A stretch of DNA of 64,000 bases from the NCBI GenBank assembly GCA_001599815.1, contig BCIA01000004.1, positions 3,436,082 to 3,500,081 of the forward strand, read 5' to 3'. This DNA comes from Furcasterigmium furcatum (lineage: Eukaryota > Ascomycota > Sordariomycetes > Glomerellales > Plectosphaerellaceae). Shown piece after piece: positions 1-11,190 of this stretch. The position numbers and the translations under genes were made by a program. A model generated the notes under the pieces. It was not told the origin of the DNA, ran no database searches, and saw nothing but the letters and a program-made list of their open reading frames with translations. Each line of letters opens with the position of its first letter. Position 1 is the stretch's first letter.

Positions 1-103
1 ATTATCCTATCTCCCAAACGCCAAACAGGGTATTCAGGCAACGCAAAGGACTACACAGCATGCCACCTGCATCTTCCTCAGACACCAGCCAAGCCATCAT
101 CCA

Positions 104-2648
104 TCACAGCGACTCCTCAGCGTCCTCCCACCGCTTGCCCCCCAGCTTCCTCATCTTCTTCGGGCTCCCCGAGCTGGCGACGCTCGACGTGCTGGCGTTA
201 CTAACGCGCAGCTGCTCCATCTTGCGCCCCAGGCTCGTGGCCACGTCTGTGTTGCGACCGCCAAAGTCCTCCCGCTCGTGCAGCGGCATCCTCTTGGACG
301 GGCTGCGGTTCGCGAGCTCGCGCTTGAGGATCGCCAGCTCCCGCCTCAGCCTATCGTTCTCCTCCTCGAGGTTCTCCACGAGCACGTTCTCCTTGTCCTC
401 GCCGGCGACCTCGTCGTCGTCCGCGACGCCGAGCCCGCGCTCGAAGAGCTCCAGCTTGCGGTCCCAGTGCTCCTCGCCCCGCTCCTGCTGGACGGCCATG
501 CTGGCCTTCCACCTGGCGACCTCGAGGTCGTACCGGGCCTCGTACTCCGCGGCACAGTCCTCCCGAATCGTCTGCTCGAGCTCGAGCATGCGGTCCTCCA
601 TGCTGAGGAGGTGGGCTTCGGCGGTGACCCTGGCGTCCCGCTCGCGGTCGATGTCGCCGTGGAGGTTGTTGATCTCCTCCTGCATGCGGGCAATCTCGAG
701 GGCGGCGTGCTCCATGATTCCCCTGTCTCCGTCACCAGGGCTGCTCGGGGAGATGTTGCGGTGCGTGCCGGAGGGATGGGCGAAGTAGGACCTCGACTGG
801 GCGGAGAGGTTAGGCGAAATGCCCGCTGATGGTGGACCGGTGGCCGGAGTATCCGCGAGGAGCGTGGATGTGATGCTGGGGATGCGGGGGATGGTAACTT
901 CTCTCGCGAGGGCACTGTATCTGAGGATCTGCGACGTTGCGTTGACGTCGCCGTGAGCATCGGCCGTGACGATCATGACACCCCGTTGAGCATTCCGCCG
1001 CGGGACGACACTGGCGGTGTATGATGATGAGGTCGTCGAGAAAGAGTTGCTGAAGAGGAGCTCTGTCATCTTGCACTGACGGAACGGCATGACGCTGGGC
1101 TGGGAGGGGTAAGTAAAGGTCTGACGGAGAAATCGGGCGTGTGACATACCTTGCTGGCGTTACCCAAGCCACTCTGCGCCTGGAGGCACTGTCCCAGGTA
1201 CATGAGACTCTCGTTGATCTTGCCAGCCTCAGCCAAAGTGCTTCCTTGCGTCTTCGCATCTCTGGCTCTCTCGCTGCCCGCCAAATCGACAATCGTGAAT
1301 GTGCTGCCGGTCCACTTGGCCGACCTTCGGCCGCGCTGACGCTTCTTGATCTCGACGCAGAAAAAACCATGGCTTCTCGAGGAGACACTGTTGCTTCCAG
1401 TCCCAGCTACTTGCCTCTCGTGCAGCCCAGCCTCGAGAACCATGGTGGCCTCCCTCAAACTGCTGCATACAATCTTCTTCAGCCCCGCGACAACCTTCCT
1501 GTCTGTGCTCTGCTCGGTCGGCTTGAATAACAGCGGCCGCCTTCGGTACTCCTTGGTGGCGTTGGATCGGATGGGCGGGGTCAACAAGTCGTAGATCTTG
1601 TCGTTGTAGACCTCGTACATGGAGAGGACGACGGCATACTCGGCGTCAGGGTCGGAAGAGACGTTCACGGAGCTGACATCGGGGTTCTGGGGTGCCGCAG
1701 ACGGTCGATGGAGGTGCCTCCTAGGAGTCGGTGGCGGCGCGAAGTCGCCCTTTGTGGGAGTTTTAGTCATGGTCTTCTTTCTCTTGGAGGCAGTGGTCAA
1801 GGACATATAGTGCTTCTCCCTGTCTGAAGCCGTCTGCCTTGGGGGCGTCACGACAGCCGAAGCCTTGGACCGCTCCTCGGGGCATCGCTGCCTTGAGGTT
1901 GGAGTCGGAGGCACGACGCGGACGCTCTTGGGACATGGGCCAGCTGGGGAGAATCGCACCGGGATGGAACGCTGGGATTTGCCAAACTCTAGAAAATCAT
2001 CGGGGAGGCTCACTACCATGGGTGTTGCGGCGCGGGAGCCGGCGCGAGAGGGTCCAGCAAAGTCGGCGTAGACGGTCTCGAGGAATCCGGGCGCAGAGAA
2101 GAGGGTCGATTCTGACGCGTCAGAGGCCTGAAGAGAGGCATCGACATCGCCGAAGGAGACGCTGTCGAGCATGTTGTAGCCAACGGAGCGGAAGATGACA
2201 TCGAGAGCAAGCTGGGTCAGGCCGCGTTGCGCGCGAGATCCGAGGATGGTGTGTGTCTGTCCTGTCAGTCCGCATGCCCTGCAGATGGAACAGTCTAGTC
2301 TTGACTGACCTTGCCGGAGCCAGTGACACCCAGCGTCGCTAGCAAAGCATCAGTGCCATCTCCGCCGTGCGGCGCGAGGACGCCCTCGATCAGGGGCGCG
2401 ACGCCTGTGCACTGGAAGATGTCGAGCTGCGTGGCGTCCTCCTCGAACACCTGGGTGAAGGCGAACTTTTCCGTGGAGCGCTTGCGGTCGTTGGGAGGGT
2501 TCAAGATGATGTGGGAGGGATGCTCCTCGCCCTCATCGCGCTCGACGGTGAGGAATCGTTCGGGCGTCGAGCTTCCTGCTGGCGGCGGTCGGAGGCGCAG
2601 GTAGACCTGGAACAGGTTCGCTGGTGATTTGGATGATGCCGAGTCCAT
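104..2648 (-). CDS. Kinesin-6-like motor protein
   Basis: Microtubule plus-end motor, by family probably acting in the spindle midzone or cytokinesis. Three exons (2310-2648, 1150-2256, 104-1099) encode 813 aa; introns are 53 and 50 nt and the first splits the P-loop, giving GVTGSGK/THTILG. Motor landmarks in order: P-loop near residue 110, YEVYNDKIYDLL, NSVSSRSH (switch I), VDLAGSER (switch II), PFRQCKMTELLFSNSF near residue 485. About 220 residues separate the P-loop from YEVYND where ordinary kinesins have about 45; the extra part is Ser/Pro/Lys-rich and looks disordered. C-terminal coiled coils lie at roughly 610-710 and 730-765. The start at 2648 puts LFQVYLRLRPPP at the motor N-terminus. 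Assignment to kinesin-6 rests on the big internal insertion plus C-terminal coil and is less certain than kinesin itself. Confidence 0.9.
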
Positions 2649-3269
2649 TGCGAGACAATGTTGCGACAATGATGATCGGGTTTGAGGTTGTGGGTGGAGA
2701 TGGCGGCGGCGAAGCCAGAGAGGTTGCATTTGGGGGTTTGAGGTGTTGATGGTGACTTTCGGCGCGGCGCGGGCTGATTGTTGACGGGGCAACCGTCTGG
2801 TGGTTGCCGCACAGCATCTGTCAGCAGCTGCCACCACCATGAATTCGACCGAGGTGCCAACCTTTGCTTTGAACATCCATGCATGAAATTCCCCTTCGAA
2901 TACGTTTACCAATTCCATATTCATCAAGACTAACCTGGGCCAGGTTAGGGAGTCTGGCATCGCACATTCACATGGGGCCCTCAGACTTTATCACGTGGGT
3001 TCCGCGCTTCCTCGACGACTACACAGCTGAAACTGGTGGGATGTTCACTGGTGACCCTGGATGGTCTGGTGTCCGGCCACGAGATGTGACCACAGGAGGA
3101 GGGACGCCGCCATCATCTTGTCCGACTGGTGGCGGTCCTTTGCCCCGTCGAGGACCTCAAATAGAAGCTATTGGCCCGAAGCCGTGGTTTCTGAATTTTC
3201 TACTTGTTATTCCTTCTGGTGCCGCGCCCCAAGAAGGTCATATGTAATATGGACTGTCCCGAAACAACC

Positions 3270-3565
3270 GCATCGGGGACCAGATTTCAGATCAAGTCTC
3301 ATCCAGCTGAGATGGCACCTCTCTTAACCTCAGAAATGTGAGATAGCACCTTACTGATGCGGAGATAACTCGAAAGCTTATCTCATTGAGCCTCAGGTAA
3401 TTGGGATGACCTCTCTCTTGACTCCAGAACTGATCGAGCCTCGCGTAATCGAGATGGTATCTCTCTTGAATTTGGGAAGTTGAGTTAGCTTCTGGCTGAA
3501 GTGGAGGTTATTCTAAGGGCTGCCTGATTGACTTCGAAGAATCCAAAAGAATACCCATATAGACC
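3270..3565 (+). repeat. Dispersed degenerate repeat, copy A
   Basis: Contains several imperfect copies of a 31-bp unit of the form GAGATGGCCTCTCTCTTGAC followed by TTCAGATAATC (for example starting near 3309, 3403 and 3450). It ends in a block, TAAGGGCTGCCTGATTGACT then AAGAATCC and GAATACC, shared with the copies near 15.8 and 27.7 kb. Ends are approximate because the copies have diverged. Confidence 0.6.
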
Positions 3566-3889
3566 TCCAACTGAACTGGAGCACGAGACAAGCCTTCCCT
3601 CTTCCCCCTCTGGTTCTTCTTCTTCTTTGTCCTCCTCCCACTTGGTGCAGCAACATCGACGAAGGCACATGCCTATGCTCAAAATGCACCAAAATGGAGC
3701 TAGAAAAGCTTGGGAACCGCACATCGCAGAGGGAGTTCACAAGTTGTGGTCCGCTATGGTTTTCAGTGTGGTATACCGTGCCGGCCGAGTTTCAGTCTAT
3801 AAAATTACTTGACATCCAGACGTTTGATTTCAAGACCTAGACCAGCAACCTACGACGAGAAGTCAATGCCCAGTTCCTCAAAGATACAC

Positions 3890-4085
3890 ATATAGTCTAG
3901 CTTACCTAAGGCTTATTTATTAAGGAGTAATCCTATTAATAATTCTATTAAGGCTTATTAGTATAAACTTTTAAAAAAGGTTAAATTCTTAAAATTAATC
4001 TATTTAAAGTTATAATTAATATTATTTTATTTAATACTTTTAAAGGTAAAATAATACCTTTATGATATATTTAGATGCCCTACTA
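3890..4085. other. AT-rich island (possible RIP-degraded relic)
   Basis: About 200 bases made almost wholly of A and T with many TTAA/TATT words, sharply unlike the GC-rich surroundings. This is typical of repeat-induced point-mutated transposon debris in Pezizomycotina, and it lies 120 bp from a tRNA gene. No coding remnant can be read. Confidence 0.5.
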
Positions 4086-4208
4086 GTCGCTTAGGGTCCC
4101 GCTTAAATACTTTTTAGGTCTGCCGGACCCTCTGTGTGGAACTAAAAAATCACTCCGCTTTCAACGTAGCAGATAAGCCCAAAACGCAACCGTTTTGCTA
4201 ACTCCGTC

Positions 4209-4280
4209 GGTGGGATGGCGCAATGGTAGCGCGTAAGCTTCCGGTGCTTAAGGTTGTGGGTTCGAGTCCCATTTCCATCG
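4209..4280 (+). tRNA. tRNA-Arg(CCG)
   Basis: 72 nt, no intron. Acceptor GGTGGGA pairs with TTCCATC, discriminator G; D stem GCGC/GCGC around AATGGTA; anticodon stem TAAGC/GCTTA with loop TTCCGGT (anticodon CCG); T arm GTGGG-TTCGAGT-CCCAT. A six-T pol III stop follows within 11 nt. Confidence 0.95.
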
Positions 4281-4285
4281 TATCC

Positions 4286-4291
4286 TTTTTT
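4286..4291 (+). terminator. Pol III terminator of tRNA-Arg
   Basis: Run of six T shortly after the tRNA 3' end. Confidence 0.75.
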
Positions 4292-5718
4292 AATTTTTAA
4301 TTTTCACTTTTCTCCATTGTGAAAGTGTTTCTTTTCCTTTGGGAATGGCTCTCATTCTCTTTTGTTTGTGGTAGATGTGTAAGTTGTTGGGTTTGTGTAT
4401 GCTGTGGGGTCTCATTCAGCACGTAGGCATATACATAATCCCCCCCGTCTGATTTTACAGCAAATCGACCATCATAGGGCGGGTCCGACGGACGACTGCC
4501 TTTATCATTACTGAGATTGTGCTCTGCTCTGTACTGAAAGAAATAGGCTCTCTTCCTTTCATGGGAGGCTTTCCTGAGGTGTTTAAAATGTTTTTGAATT
4601 TGCTGGTGCAAAATTGGTCTCACCGTCACGCCGGCCAAGACAAGAGCAGAGAGCCCACGGATGCGCTTTCACCAGGCTGGTTTTGATATGCTTCTTTAAT
4701 CTGCTCTATTATAGGTGTATTAGACTCGGGTGATGAAATTGGGGCCAAGACTCATGGGAAACCCTTGCTTTACCACGGTGATGACTTTGATGAAGACGCA
4801 GGCCGTTTGAGTCGTGACTGGGCTTGGAGAGAAGCCGGCTCTCTTCAACGGGTCCCGTAATTCAGCAAGCAGCCCCATGATCACCTGTTCAAGAACTGAA
4901 TCCCACGATACAGGGAAGAAAAGCCGAGCTTAGTCGGCGACACCGTTTTTCCAGCACCCTCCCTCCACGATTTCTTTTTCCTCCTCAAGTTGCGTTGTGA
5001 AAAAACGTCAGCTGGAGAACATCACCAGTGTCACCCAAGTGCACCCTCCCTTCCTGTTGTCAGCTTGGAGTTTCATTCCATCCCGAGCAAGCTCCAGATT
5101 CCGTCGTGGATTCCTTTCAACAGACCTCGCAGAGCGTGGATTGCTCTCTGCTTTGCCTCGAGACTCGATTTCCCAGCAGCAGCCAGCGGGAGTCCAGCAA
5201 CAAGTACCAAATCAAGGAGACGGCGGCCAATTCGACGACGAGCTGCTGAAGAATCTTTGAAACCTTTGCCAGAGAGGTGAGTAGCACGATATTTTCATTG
5301 CATCTGAGCACTACTGACGGTCAGCAGCCATCAAGTTCCTGACGGAAAAGCTCGACGCCCACTCGCCACCATCCCCGACTTCGCCAGGAACTCGACAAGT
5401 CTCTGCCGAATGAGATCAAGCATCCTTGGCTCTTCAGACAACCAACCTCTACGGACTACCGCGCTCATCATCCACGACCATAGCCCGCGGACCACACAAG
5501 ATAGAACGGATCCCCAGGCTGAAGCATCCTCTGCCCCCAAAGAACCCGCATTCCCACCCCCTTCACCAAGCAAACAACACCAAAGCAGACGAAGCAGAGC
5601 CTCGTTAAAGACATCTTCATCCCTCTCTCATCCCAGAGCCGCTCTCGCATGCCGGCGACGCTCCACGGCCAAGATCACCAAGTACAAGCCGACACAGACC
5701 AACCTTGACAATACGACC
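4292..5718. other. Intergenic region and probable 5' leader of the next gene
   Basis: No supported gene in the first part. From about 4990 it looks like 5' leader of the gene at 5719: CA-rich, with a good 48-nt intron at 5277-5324 (GTGAGT donor, TACTGAC branch, TCAG acceptor). The frame joined across this intron stays open into the downstream protein, but no ATG occurs before 5410. Confidence 0.5.
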
Positions 5719-6831
5719 ATGGTAGTGGACACTTCCAAGGCCTCGAGGGCCTGGGTCAAGCACCGAATGGACAAGGTGCAGCTGTGGAAAGAACGACTCG
5801 GCCTCTACATTGTCGGGTACTGCCTTGACGAGGCCAACGATCTCGACGACGACCACCTAGTCCTGCTCGGCAAATACCTGTTCCGCGGACCCCGCGGTTT
5901 GACACAGATGACTCGAAGCTCGGACAGGACGGAGGGTATCCTTGGCAACCGTCTTAGGGGCCAAAGGGCGTTCTCGGAGCTCGAGCAAGGGCATGAAGAC
6001 GTCTGCATCCGTGCTTGGGTGTTGCAGACCGAGCACGAGACGCGAGCTGCTGGAACCTGGACTGGCGGGGGCGCCGGGAACATCAGTGGACGCCCTGGCT
6101 TCGCTCATGCTACAGCGGAGGCGGCAAGGTACCTCCAAGACGGCCAGGACGCCTTGGTTGGAAGATTCATCACCGCATCTGGGGCCCTCTTGACCTGGGA
6201 CGAGGTGAAGGATATGGTCGGGCAATGCAGGCAGAAGATGGACAGCATTGTCAGAGTGGCGGTGAAGGCAGACCCCTTTCTGAAGTATGTCGACGGCACG
6301 TTCGTCCTCCGGGCTTCGCTTCTCGCGGACGACCCGACCAACGCCCCGAACGTCCATTACTTCCGGGCTGTGCGGATTGGCGACGAAGTCCTGTCCAATC
6401 CCGGAAAGATCGGGCGTGACGCGCAGCGGCTGCTCGACAAGATGGCTGAGCTTCAGGGCCAGCGAGTCTTGGACGGCAATCTCGAGGGCAGAATCTACCT
6501 CGCACTCCAGGGTGCCCGAGACGCCGTGCAGGCTCCGGGCTGGAGTCTGTACGATCTCATCGAGCAGCTCCACGGGGACGCGCAGCCGAGTGAGATCTCA
6601 ACCAGGCTGTTGCCCCTCGCGGCGGACCAGCGAGACGTGCTGTTCGCCACGGCCGTCATCGCCGCACAGTTCGGCGAGATCCGCTGCCTGGTGCGGGAGC
6701 AGGCGTACTGGGAGGTGGCCCAGGGCATCAGGGCGTATGCGGGCGACATCCGGCCGAACTGGTTCCACGACCGACGCATCCCCGTCTTCCAGGCCGAGGC
6801 CGATGACAACTACTCGTGGTGGGGGTTTTGA
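5719..6831 (+). CDS. Hypothetical protein, 370 aa
   Basis: Single-exon protein of unknown function, not recognised. It is mostly helical-looking and charged, without signal peptide or membrane segment, and ends in NYSWWGF. The start at 5719 has a strong context (ACGACCATGG) and begins where sequence character changes from Ser/Pro-rich leader to ordinary protein. An in-frame ATG at 5410 would add 103 low-complexity residues and cannot be excluded. A 48-nt intron probably lies in the 5' leader. Confidence 0.7.
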   Translation: MVVDTSKASRAWVKHRMDKVQLWKERLGLYIVGYCLDEANDLDDDHLVLLGKYLFRGPRGLTQMTRSSDRTEGILGNRLRGQRAFSELEQGHEDVCIRAWVLQTEHETRAAGTWTGGGAGNISGRPGFAHATAEAARYLQDGQDALVGRFITASGALLTWDEVKDMVGQCRQKMDSIVRVAVKADPFLKYVDGTFVLRASLLADDPTNAPNVHYFRAVRIGDEVLSNPGKIGRDAQRLLDKMAELQGQRVLDGNLEGRIYLALQGARDAVQAPGWSLYDLIEQLHGDAQPSEISTRLLPLAADQRDVLFATAVIAAQFGEIRCLVREQAYWEVAQGIRAYAGDIRPNWFHDRRIPVFQAEADDNYSWWGF

Positions 6832-8383
6832 CCAGGCGTGACGCGGGATGGATGGTTGACGAAAGACGTGTAAATTTATACCAAGGCAAGGACGGGGCGT
6901 TATTAAAAGTGAAGACGAGTAGAAAAGACACACACCTCTGTTCCCATGCATGTCGGCACTACGCCTACAGACTCACAGGGCCCCCCATCTTCAGCACTCC
7001 ACTGGGTCACTCGGGCAAGGTGTTCGGTCGGCATCCAACCCTTTGACAACATCTAGTGTCAATCCCACAGGGACTACACTCTTTGGAAGTCTGCCGAACC
7101 CTTCGTCGCAGAGTTCTAGCTTCCGTCCGCAAAGCTCGTCACCGCTGGTCATCAACCGGCCGGAAACCGCCCAACACCCCTCAACAGGATCGCCATCGAA
7201 GCAATCCCGCCCGGCTGCAGCGGCGAAGCCACGAGTTACGTCGGCGCCCCCGACGACAACTTCGGCGCCGCCTGTCAACCGGCAAGTGACAACCCCGGTC
7301 ACGGATGTCACATCGGAGCTTGGAACAGTCAACACAGACACCACAGGCACAGCTTTTCGGGAGCAGGCGCGCGGACTGCCATGAACTTTTAGAGCGTGGC
7401 GCCAGAAGGAAAAGAACCAGGAAACTCGCACTTGCGCTAACATTGCAGACCAGCACCTTCCAACGGAGTGTATGTATGTAGAGGCGCCTCGACAGCTGGG
7501 GTCATGCTTCGTGACCGGATCCCCAGGCTGCGTCTGGGTCCGCAGTCAGTACTCAACATATGACAGGCCCGAGATAGAGCTGGACGAGAGCCTGTCCCCT
7601 TCATCGGACCATTCTCACCAAGAGCGTCCGACATCTATGGGCATAATGGTGTGTTTCTTCCATCCGTCTTCAGTGTCGATGCGGCCCTGTCTCCGCATGA
7701 TCACAAGAAACAAGCACTCACCCAAGAGCTTAATGCGGTCACGAATCCGGCAGTCAGTCCGGGGAAATTCCCCTAATATGATCGCGGCACCAAAGGAGAG
7801 AGATCGACGGTGCTCTACCCGCAGTTCACAGATGCGGCCCAGTCAAGACCAAGGAAACACTCAATCATATGCATGAAAACCGTCATCTGCTCAATCTGAG
7901 GACGCGCCCTGGGGTTACAGGGGGCCAGGGGCAGTGCAACCACCGATTTCAAGCGCCCACAGGGCAGTGATCATCCCGATCGTCGGCATTTGTCCCTGAT
8001 ATTCTCCATCGACGACGATCGTCCCCCTCTTTGCTTGCTCGTCGACAGGAGGCATCTCCAGCCACTTTCTGATTCTCCACCTATTGACTCCATGCTCCCT
8101 GAAGATCTCACGGAGATATCTGGATGTAGAGTCTCCGAGCTTGTCTATTCGGAAACTCGTCCGACCCTTTCATTAAAACAACTCGCGGAGCAGGACTCGC
8201 CAAGCGTGGCAAGTGTGGCAAGCCATCTGGACAATGGAAGAGCCCGGAGTAATGTCGCGGAGAACTGGAGATGCCGTTACAGCTATAAGTAACGCCGCGG
8301 CCAGCTGAGTTGATAGAAATTCAAACCCAGCAACGACACTTCATTCGCCAAACCAGCAAGTTCGAAGTCACACCATTATCACT
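6832..8383. other. Intergenic region, upstream of pectate lyase
   Basis: No convincing gene. A Ser/Thr/Pro-rich open frame at 6950-7384 has no homologous character or signal sequence I can recognise. The last few hundred bases are the pectate lyase promoter, with an AGCTATAAGTAACG TATA-like motif about 100 bp before the start codon. Confidence 0.6.
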
Positions 8384-9291
8384 ATGCATCCTCAATCTTT
8401 CAAGATCCTCGCGGCTCTCGCCGTCGCTTTCCCCGCTGTCCTTGCCTGCGAGGCGTCAGACCAGATCCCCGAGGCCACCGACCACTTCAGCAACTCGGAG
8501 CCCATCGAGGTCCCTGCTGGTGAAGAGTATGACGGAGGCATGGCTCGCTACGATCGGGGCCCTGGTGCCTGCAAGGAGCAAGACGAAGGAGGTAGGGTCC
8601 TTTCTGCCCGTATTTCAAGGAAACAAAGCTCATTATGCCAGGCCAATCTGATACCGTCTTCATCCTCCGCGAGGGCGCGACTTTGAAGAACGTCATCATC
8701 GGCAAGGACCAGCACGAGGGTGTCTACTGCCTCGGCGGTGGCTGCACCATCGAGAACGTCTGGTTCGAGGATGTCTGCGAGGATGCCATTTCGATGTAAG
8801 TCCAGGCCGTCGTAAGACTTTCAGCCGAGAGAACACCGGCTAACGCAGTTTCTCTCGTAGCAAGGATGATGCTGCCGGCACCGAGACCACCATCATCGGC
8901 GGCGGTGCATGGCATGCCGCGGACAAGGTCATCCAGCACAACGGCTGCGGCAAGATCAACGTGAGTCGCTCTGAATTTCCGGCTTGCAGCCGCCACTGAC
9001 TAAGGAGCAGATCATCAACTTTTACGCAGAGGACTACGGCAAGGTGTACAGGGCCTGCGGAACTGTGAGTCGTCCCCATCCCACAATGATCCCCAAGTAT
9101 TGACCCAAGGACAGTGTGAAGCGTGCAAGCGCGATGTCTACGTGGAAGGCGTCTCGGCATACGATGGTGGAGAGATCGTCGGCATCAACGAAGACACCGG
9201 AGACGAGGCAGAGCTGGTCAATGTGTGCACCGATGCCTCGACGCCTTGCCAGCTGTACAGCGGCCCTGGGGACAAGTCTGGCGCATGCTGA
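8384..9291 (+). CDS. Secreted pectate lyase, family PL3
   Basis: Secreted enzyme that cleaves de-esterified plant pectin by beta-elimination. Five exons (8384-8591, 8642-8795, 8861-8960, 9011-9064, 9115-9291) give 230 aa, the usual size for fungal PL3. Residues 1 to about 21 are a signal peptide ending in AVLA before CEA. Family features include GVYCLGGGCTIENVWFEDVC, the Ca2+-site-like EDAISIKDDAAG, GGGAWHAADKVIQHNG and a Cys-rich C-terminus ending DKSGAC. All four introns have GT-AG ends and keep frame. A plant-cell-wall role fits the other secreted hydrolases nearby. Confidence 0.93.
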
Positions 9292-9627
9292 GCTCGTTTC
9301 TCTCCATGCCATCATTGGCCTCGAGAAGAGAAGGATCCCACTTCATCGGAACTTCGGGAGACACTGTTACCTTCGAGGTTGCACCAAGACGATGTTCCAA
9401 TAGCGTGTCCTTCCAAGAAATATCAAGTCAAGTGAAACGAAGATTGAGACCCAGGTATTTGAGGCGACTTCTCAGCCGTCTTTGCACTTCGAGAACGAAC
9501 GGCCATCACGGTCTGCTGTTGCCCGATGACCACTCAGCTCAACGCACCCGACATGGTGTGACATTCATGGATTCCATGAACCAAATGAGAAAGGCTACTT
9601 GGTCTCGTTTGCCAGTCAGGTTGGATG
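9292..9627. other. Convergent 3' intergenic spacer
   Basis: Between the stop codons of pectate lyase and the HET gene, which face each other. Nothing else seen. Confidence 0.6.
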
Positions 9628-11190
9628 CTATCCTGACTTGCTTCCTCCCCAAACACGGAATTCAAGACAAAACATGTCGAATCCTTGAATCCTCCGAGGC
9701 TCAACCACGACCTCTAGAAGGCCGCCCTGAAAGGCTGTCGGCAACCTTCTGGTGCTGGGGGTACTGATCTTCTTGTAACTTGTCCAGATCTTCTCCGCGT
9801 CGGTGGGAGGCCCAGCGATGGCGACAACGGACGGAGTGTACACCTGCCCGCTGGCGTCGACAGTCACCCAGAAGATGACGAACATGCACTCCTTGGGGTC
9901 GGGGCTTGATAGCTTGACCACGGCTTTGTCCTTGGCCCAAGGTCCCAGTTGAATCAGTCGATCCTGAGGAGAATACGCCACGTCTTTCGGGAAAACTTCC
10001 ACGACTTTCAGCTGGTACTGTGATTCCTTGATGTAGAACGCGTGCTGCCGCTCCAAGAACGGAATCACGTCCAGTTTCGAGGCGTGGGTGGCTTTCGAGA
10101 CGTACAGATTACCCCGTGATGAACCATCTGGTTGGCCAGTAAAGAGCTGGTCAGGGCGTGATCGTAGGTACTGGTCTCCTCCCCGGCAGACGAGCTCGAC
10201 GCTGATCATGCTGAAGAAGTCGTTGGACCAGCGACAATTCAAGCCCATGCGGATGGTGCGGACCGGTTGGTCTTCTAGCACCTCGAATACAGAGGCCAGA
10301 GGAACTCCCCTGTTCGTGACACTCAAGGGCAAGTGGTTGGCGGTAATGTTGGCGAACGGAATGGCGTCGTCGCTGTGTGCAAACTCGGCAGGGCAGGAAG
10401 CGAGAAGCCCGCGATACGGGTACTTGGCAGCAGACTCCACGGTGGCTGTCCAGGCAAAGAGAGATTGGTCGTCCGTCTCCTTCATAATTTCTTCCTGCAG
10501 TCGAATGAAGGCCTTCGAACCCTCTCCGTAGAGCATCGGCATGTTGACGTCGAAGATGCCCATCAGGCAGTAGGCCATGTCCTCTTCCCTCGTGGTCTGG
10601 CGTTTCGCGGCCCATCTCATCCGCCGCGCGACGCTGACCTGGTCGATTCTCATGTCACCTCTGAGGACCCTTTCGTCTATCCCGGTGATTTTCCCAAGCT
10701 CGTCCGTGAGGTCGGCTTTGTATCCGAGCCGGGTCCAGCCGGCGCCGTAGAACTCCAAAGGATGGGATGCGACGAGCTCCTGCAAGGTCCAGCCGCGGGT
10801 AAACCATCTGCATTTGGACAGGTCGTTCACCAGCGATGCTCGATCGGGGTTTGAGGCCGCGTTGGATCCGATATCCTCGAGGTAGGCGTAGCAGATCTTT
10901 GCCTTCTGGTACCATTTGAACATGGAATTGATTGCTTCGGTAAGCTCAGAGCTGCTCTCCTTGTTGATGCAGCATGTGTCAACCCAGACATATGGTATCC
11001 CGTCCTTCAAAGCCTGCTCGCATGTCAGACGGATTTTCTCGAAGCCGCGCTGAGTGGTCCTCTTCTGCAGATCAGCGAAGTCCTGGAAGGTGACCTCGTC
11101 CTCCCCCCAGGTATGGGACAGGATGGCGTAAGGCTCGGGGTCCCCGATGAACGGCCTGAGCTCAAGGGTCTTGACGTCGATGAGCCTCAT
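9628..11190 (-). CDS. HET-domain (heterokaryon incompatibility) protein
   Basis: Intronless, 520 aa. The N-terminus carries a full HET domain: MRLIDVKTLELRPF, YAILSHTWGEDEVTF, GIPYVWVDTCCINK, SSELTEAINSMFKWY and ICYAYLED within the first 110 residues. Then come the usual HET extensions: CRWFTRGWTLQELV, MRWAAKRQTTREEDMAYCLM and MLYGEGSKAFIRLQEEI. HET domains are TIR-like and trigger regulated cell death on non-self recognition between hyphae; the partner and trigger of this copy cannot be read from sequence. No WD, ankyrin or NACHT domain follows; the last 200 residues are unassigned. HET genes are numerous and fast-evolving in Sordariomycetes, which fits the accessory setting. Confidence 0.93.
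   Translation of the reverse strand: MRLIDVKTLELRPFIGDPEPYAILSHTWGEDEVTFQDFADLQKRTTQRGFEKIRLTCEQALKDGIPYVWVDTCCINKESSSELTEAINSMFKWYQKAKICYAYLEDIGSNAASNPDRASLVNDLSKCRWFTRGWTLQELVASHPLEFYGAGWTRLGYKADLTDELGKITGIDERVLRGDMRIDQVSVARRMRWAAKRQTTREEDMAYCLMGIFDVNMPMLYGEGSKAFIRLQEEIMKETDDQSLFAWTATVESAAKYPYRGLLASCPAEFAHSDDAIPFANITANHLPLSVTNRGVPLASVFEVLEDQPVRTIRMGLNCRWSNDFFSMISVELVCRGGDQYLRSRPDQLFTGQPDGSSRGNLYVSKATHASKLDVIPFLERQHAFYIKESQYQLKVVEVFPKDVAYSPQDRLIQLGPWAKDKAVVKLSSPDPKECMFVIFWVTVDASGQVYTPSVVAIAGPPTDAEKIWTSYKKISTPSTRRLPTAFQGGLLEVVVEPRRIQGFDMFCLEFRVWGGSKSG

Larger units (their letters stand above)
2649..4208. other. Intergenic region with repeat copy A and AT-rich island
   Basis: No supported gene. 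It holds the kinesin promoter, one copy of the dispersed repeat (about 3270-3565) and a strongly AT-rich tract (3890-4085) just before tRNA-Arg. Short open frames here lack coding character. Confidence 0.7.

Noticed and set aside
4297..4638. 113-aa open frame just after tRNA-Arg
   Set aside because: Low-complexity C-terminus and no conserved features.
7240..7254. GTCGG-N5-CCGAC palindrome
   Set aside because: Spacer is five, not seven, and it lies far from the cluster; probably chance.
6950..7384. Ser/Thr/Pro-rich 144-aa open frame
   Set aside because: No signal peptide, splice partner or family; the opposite strand is equally open, so coding status cannot be supported.
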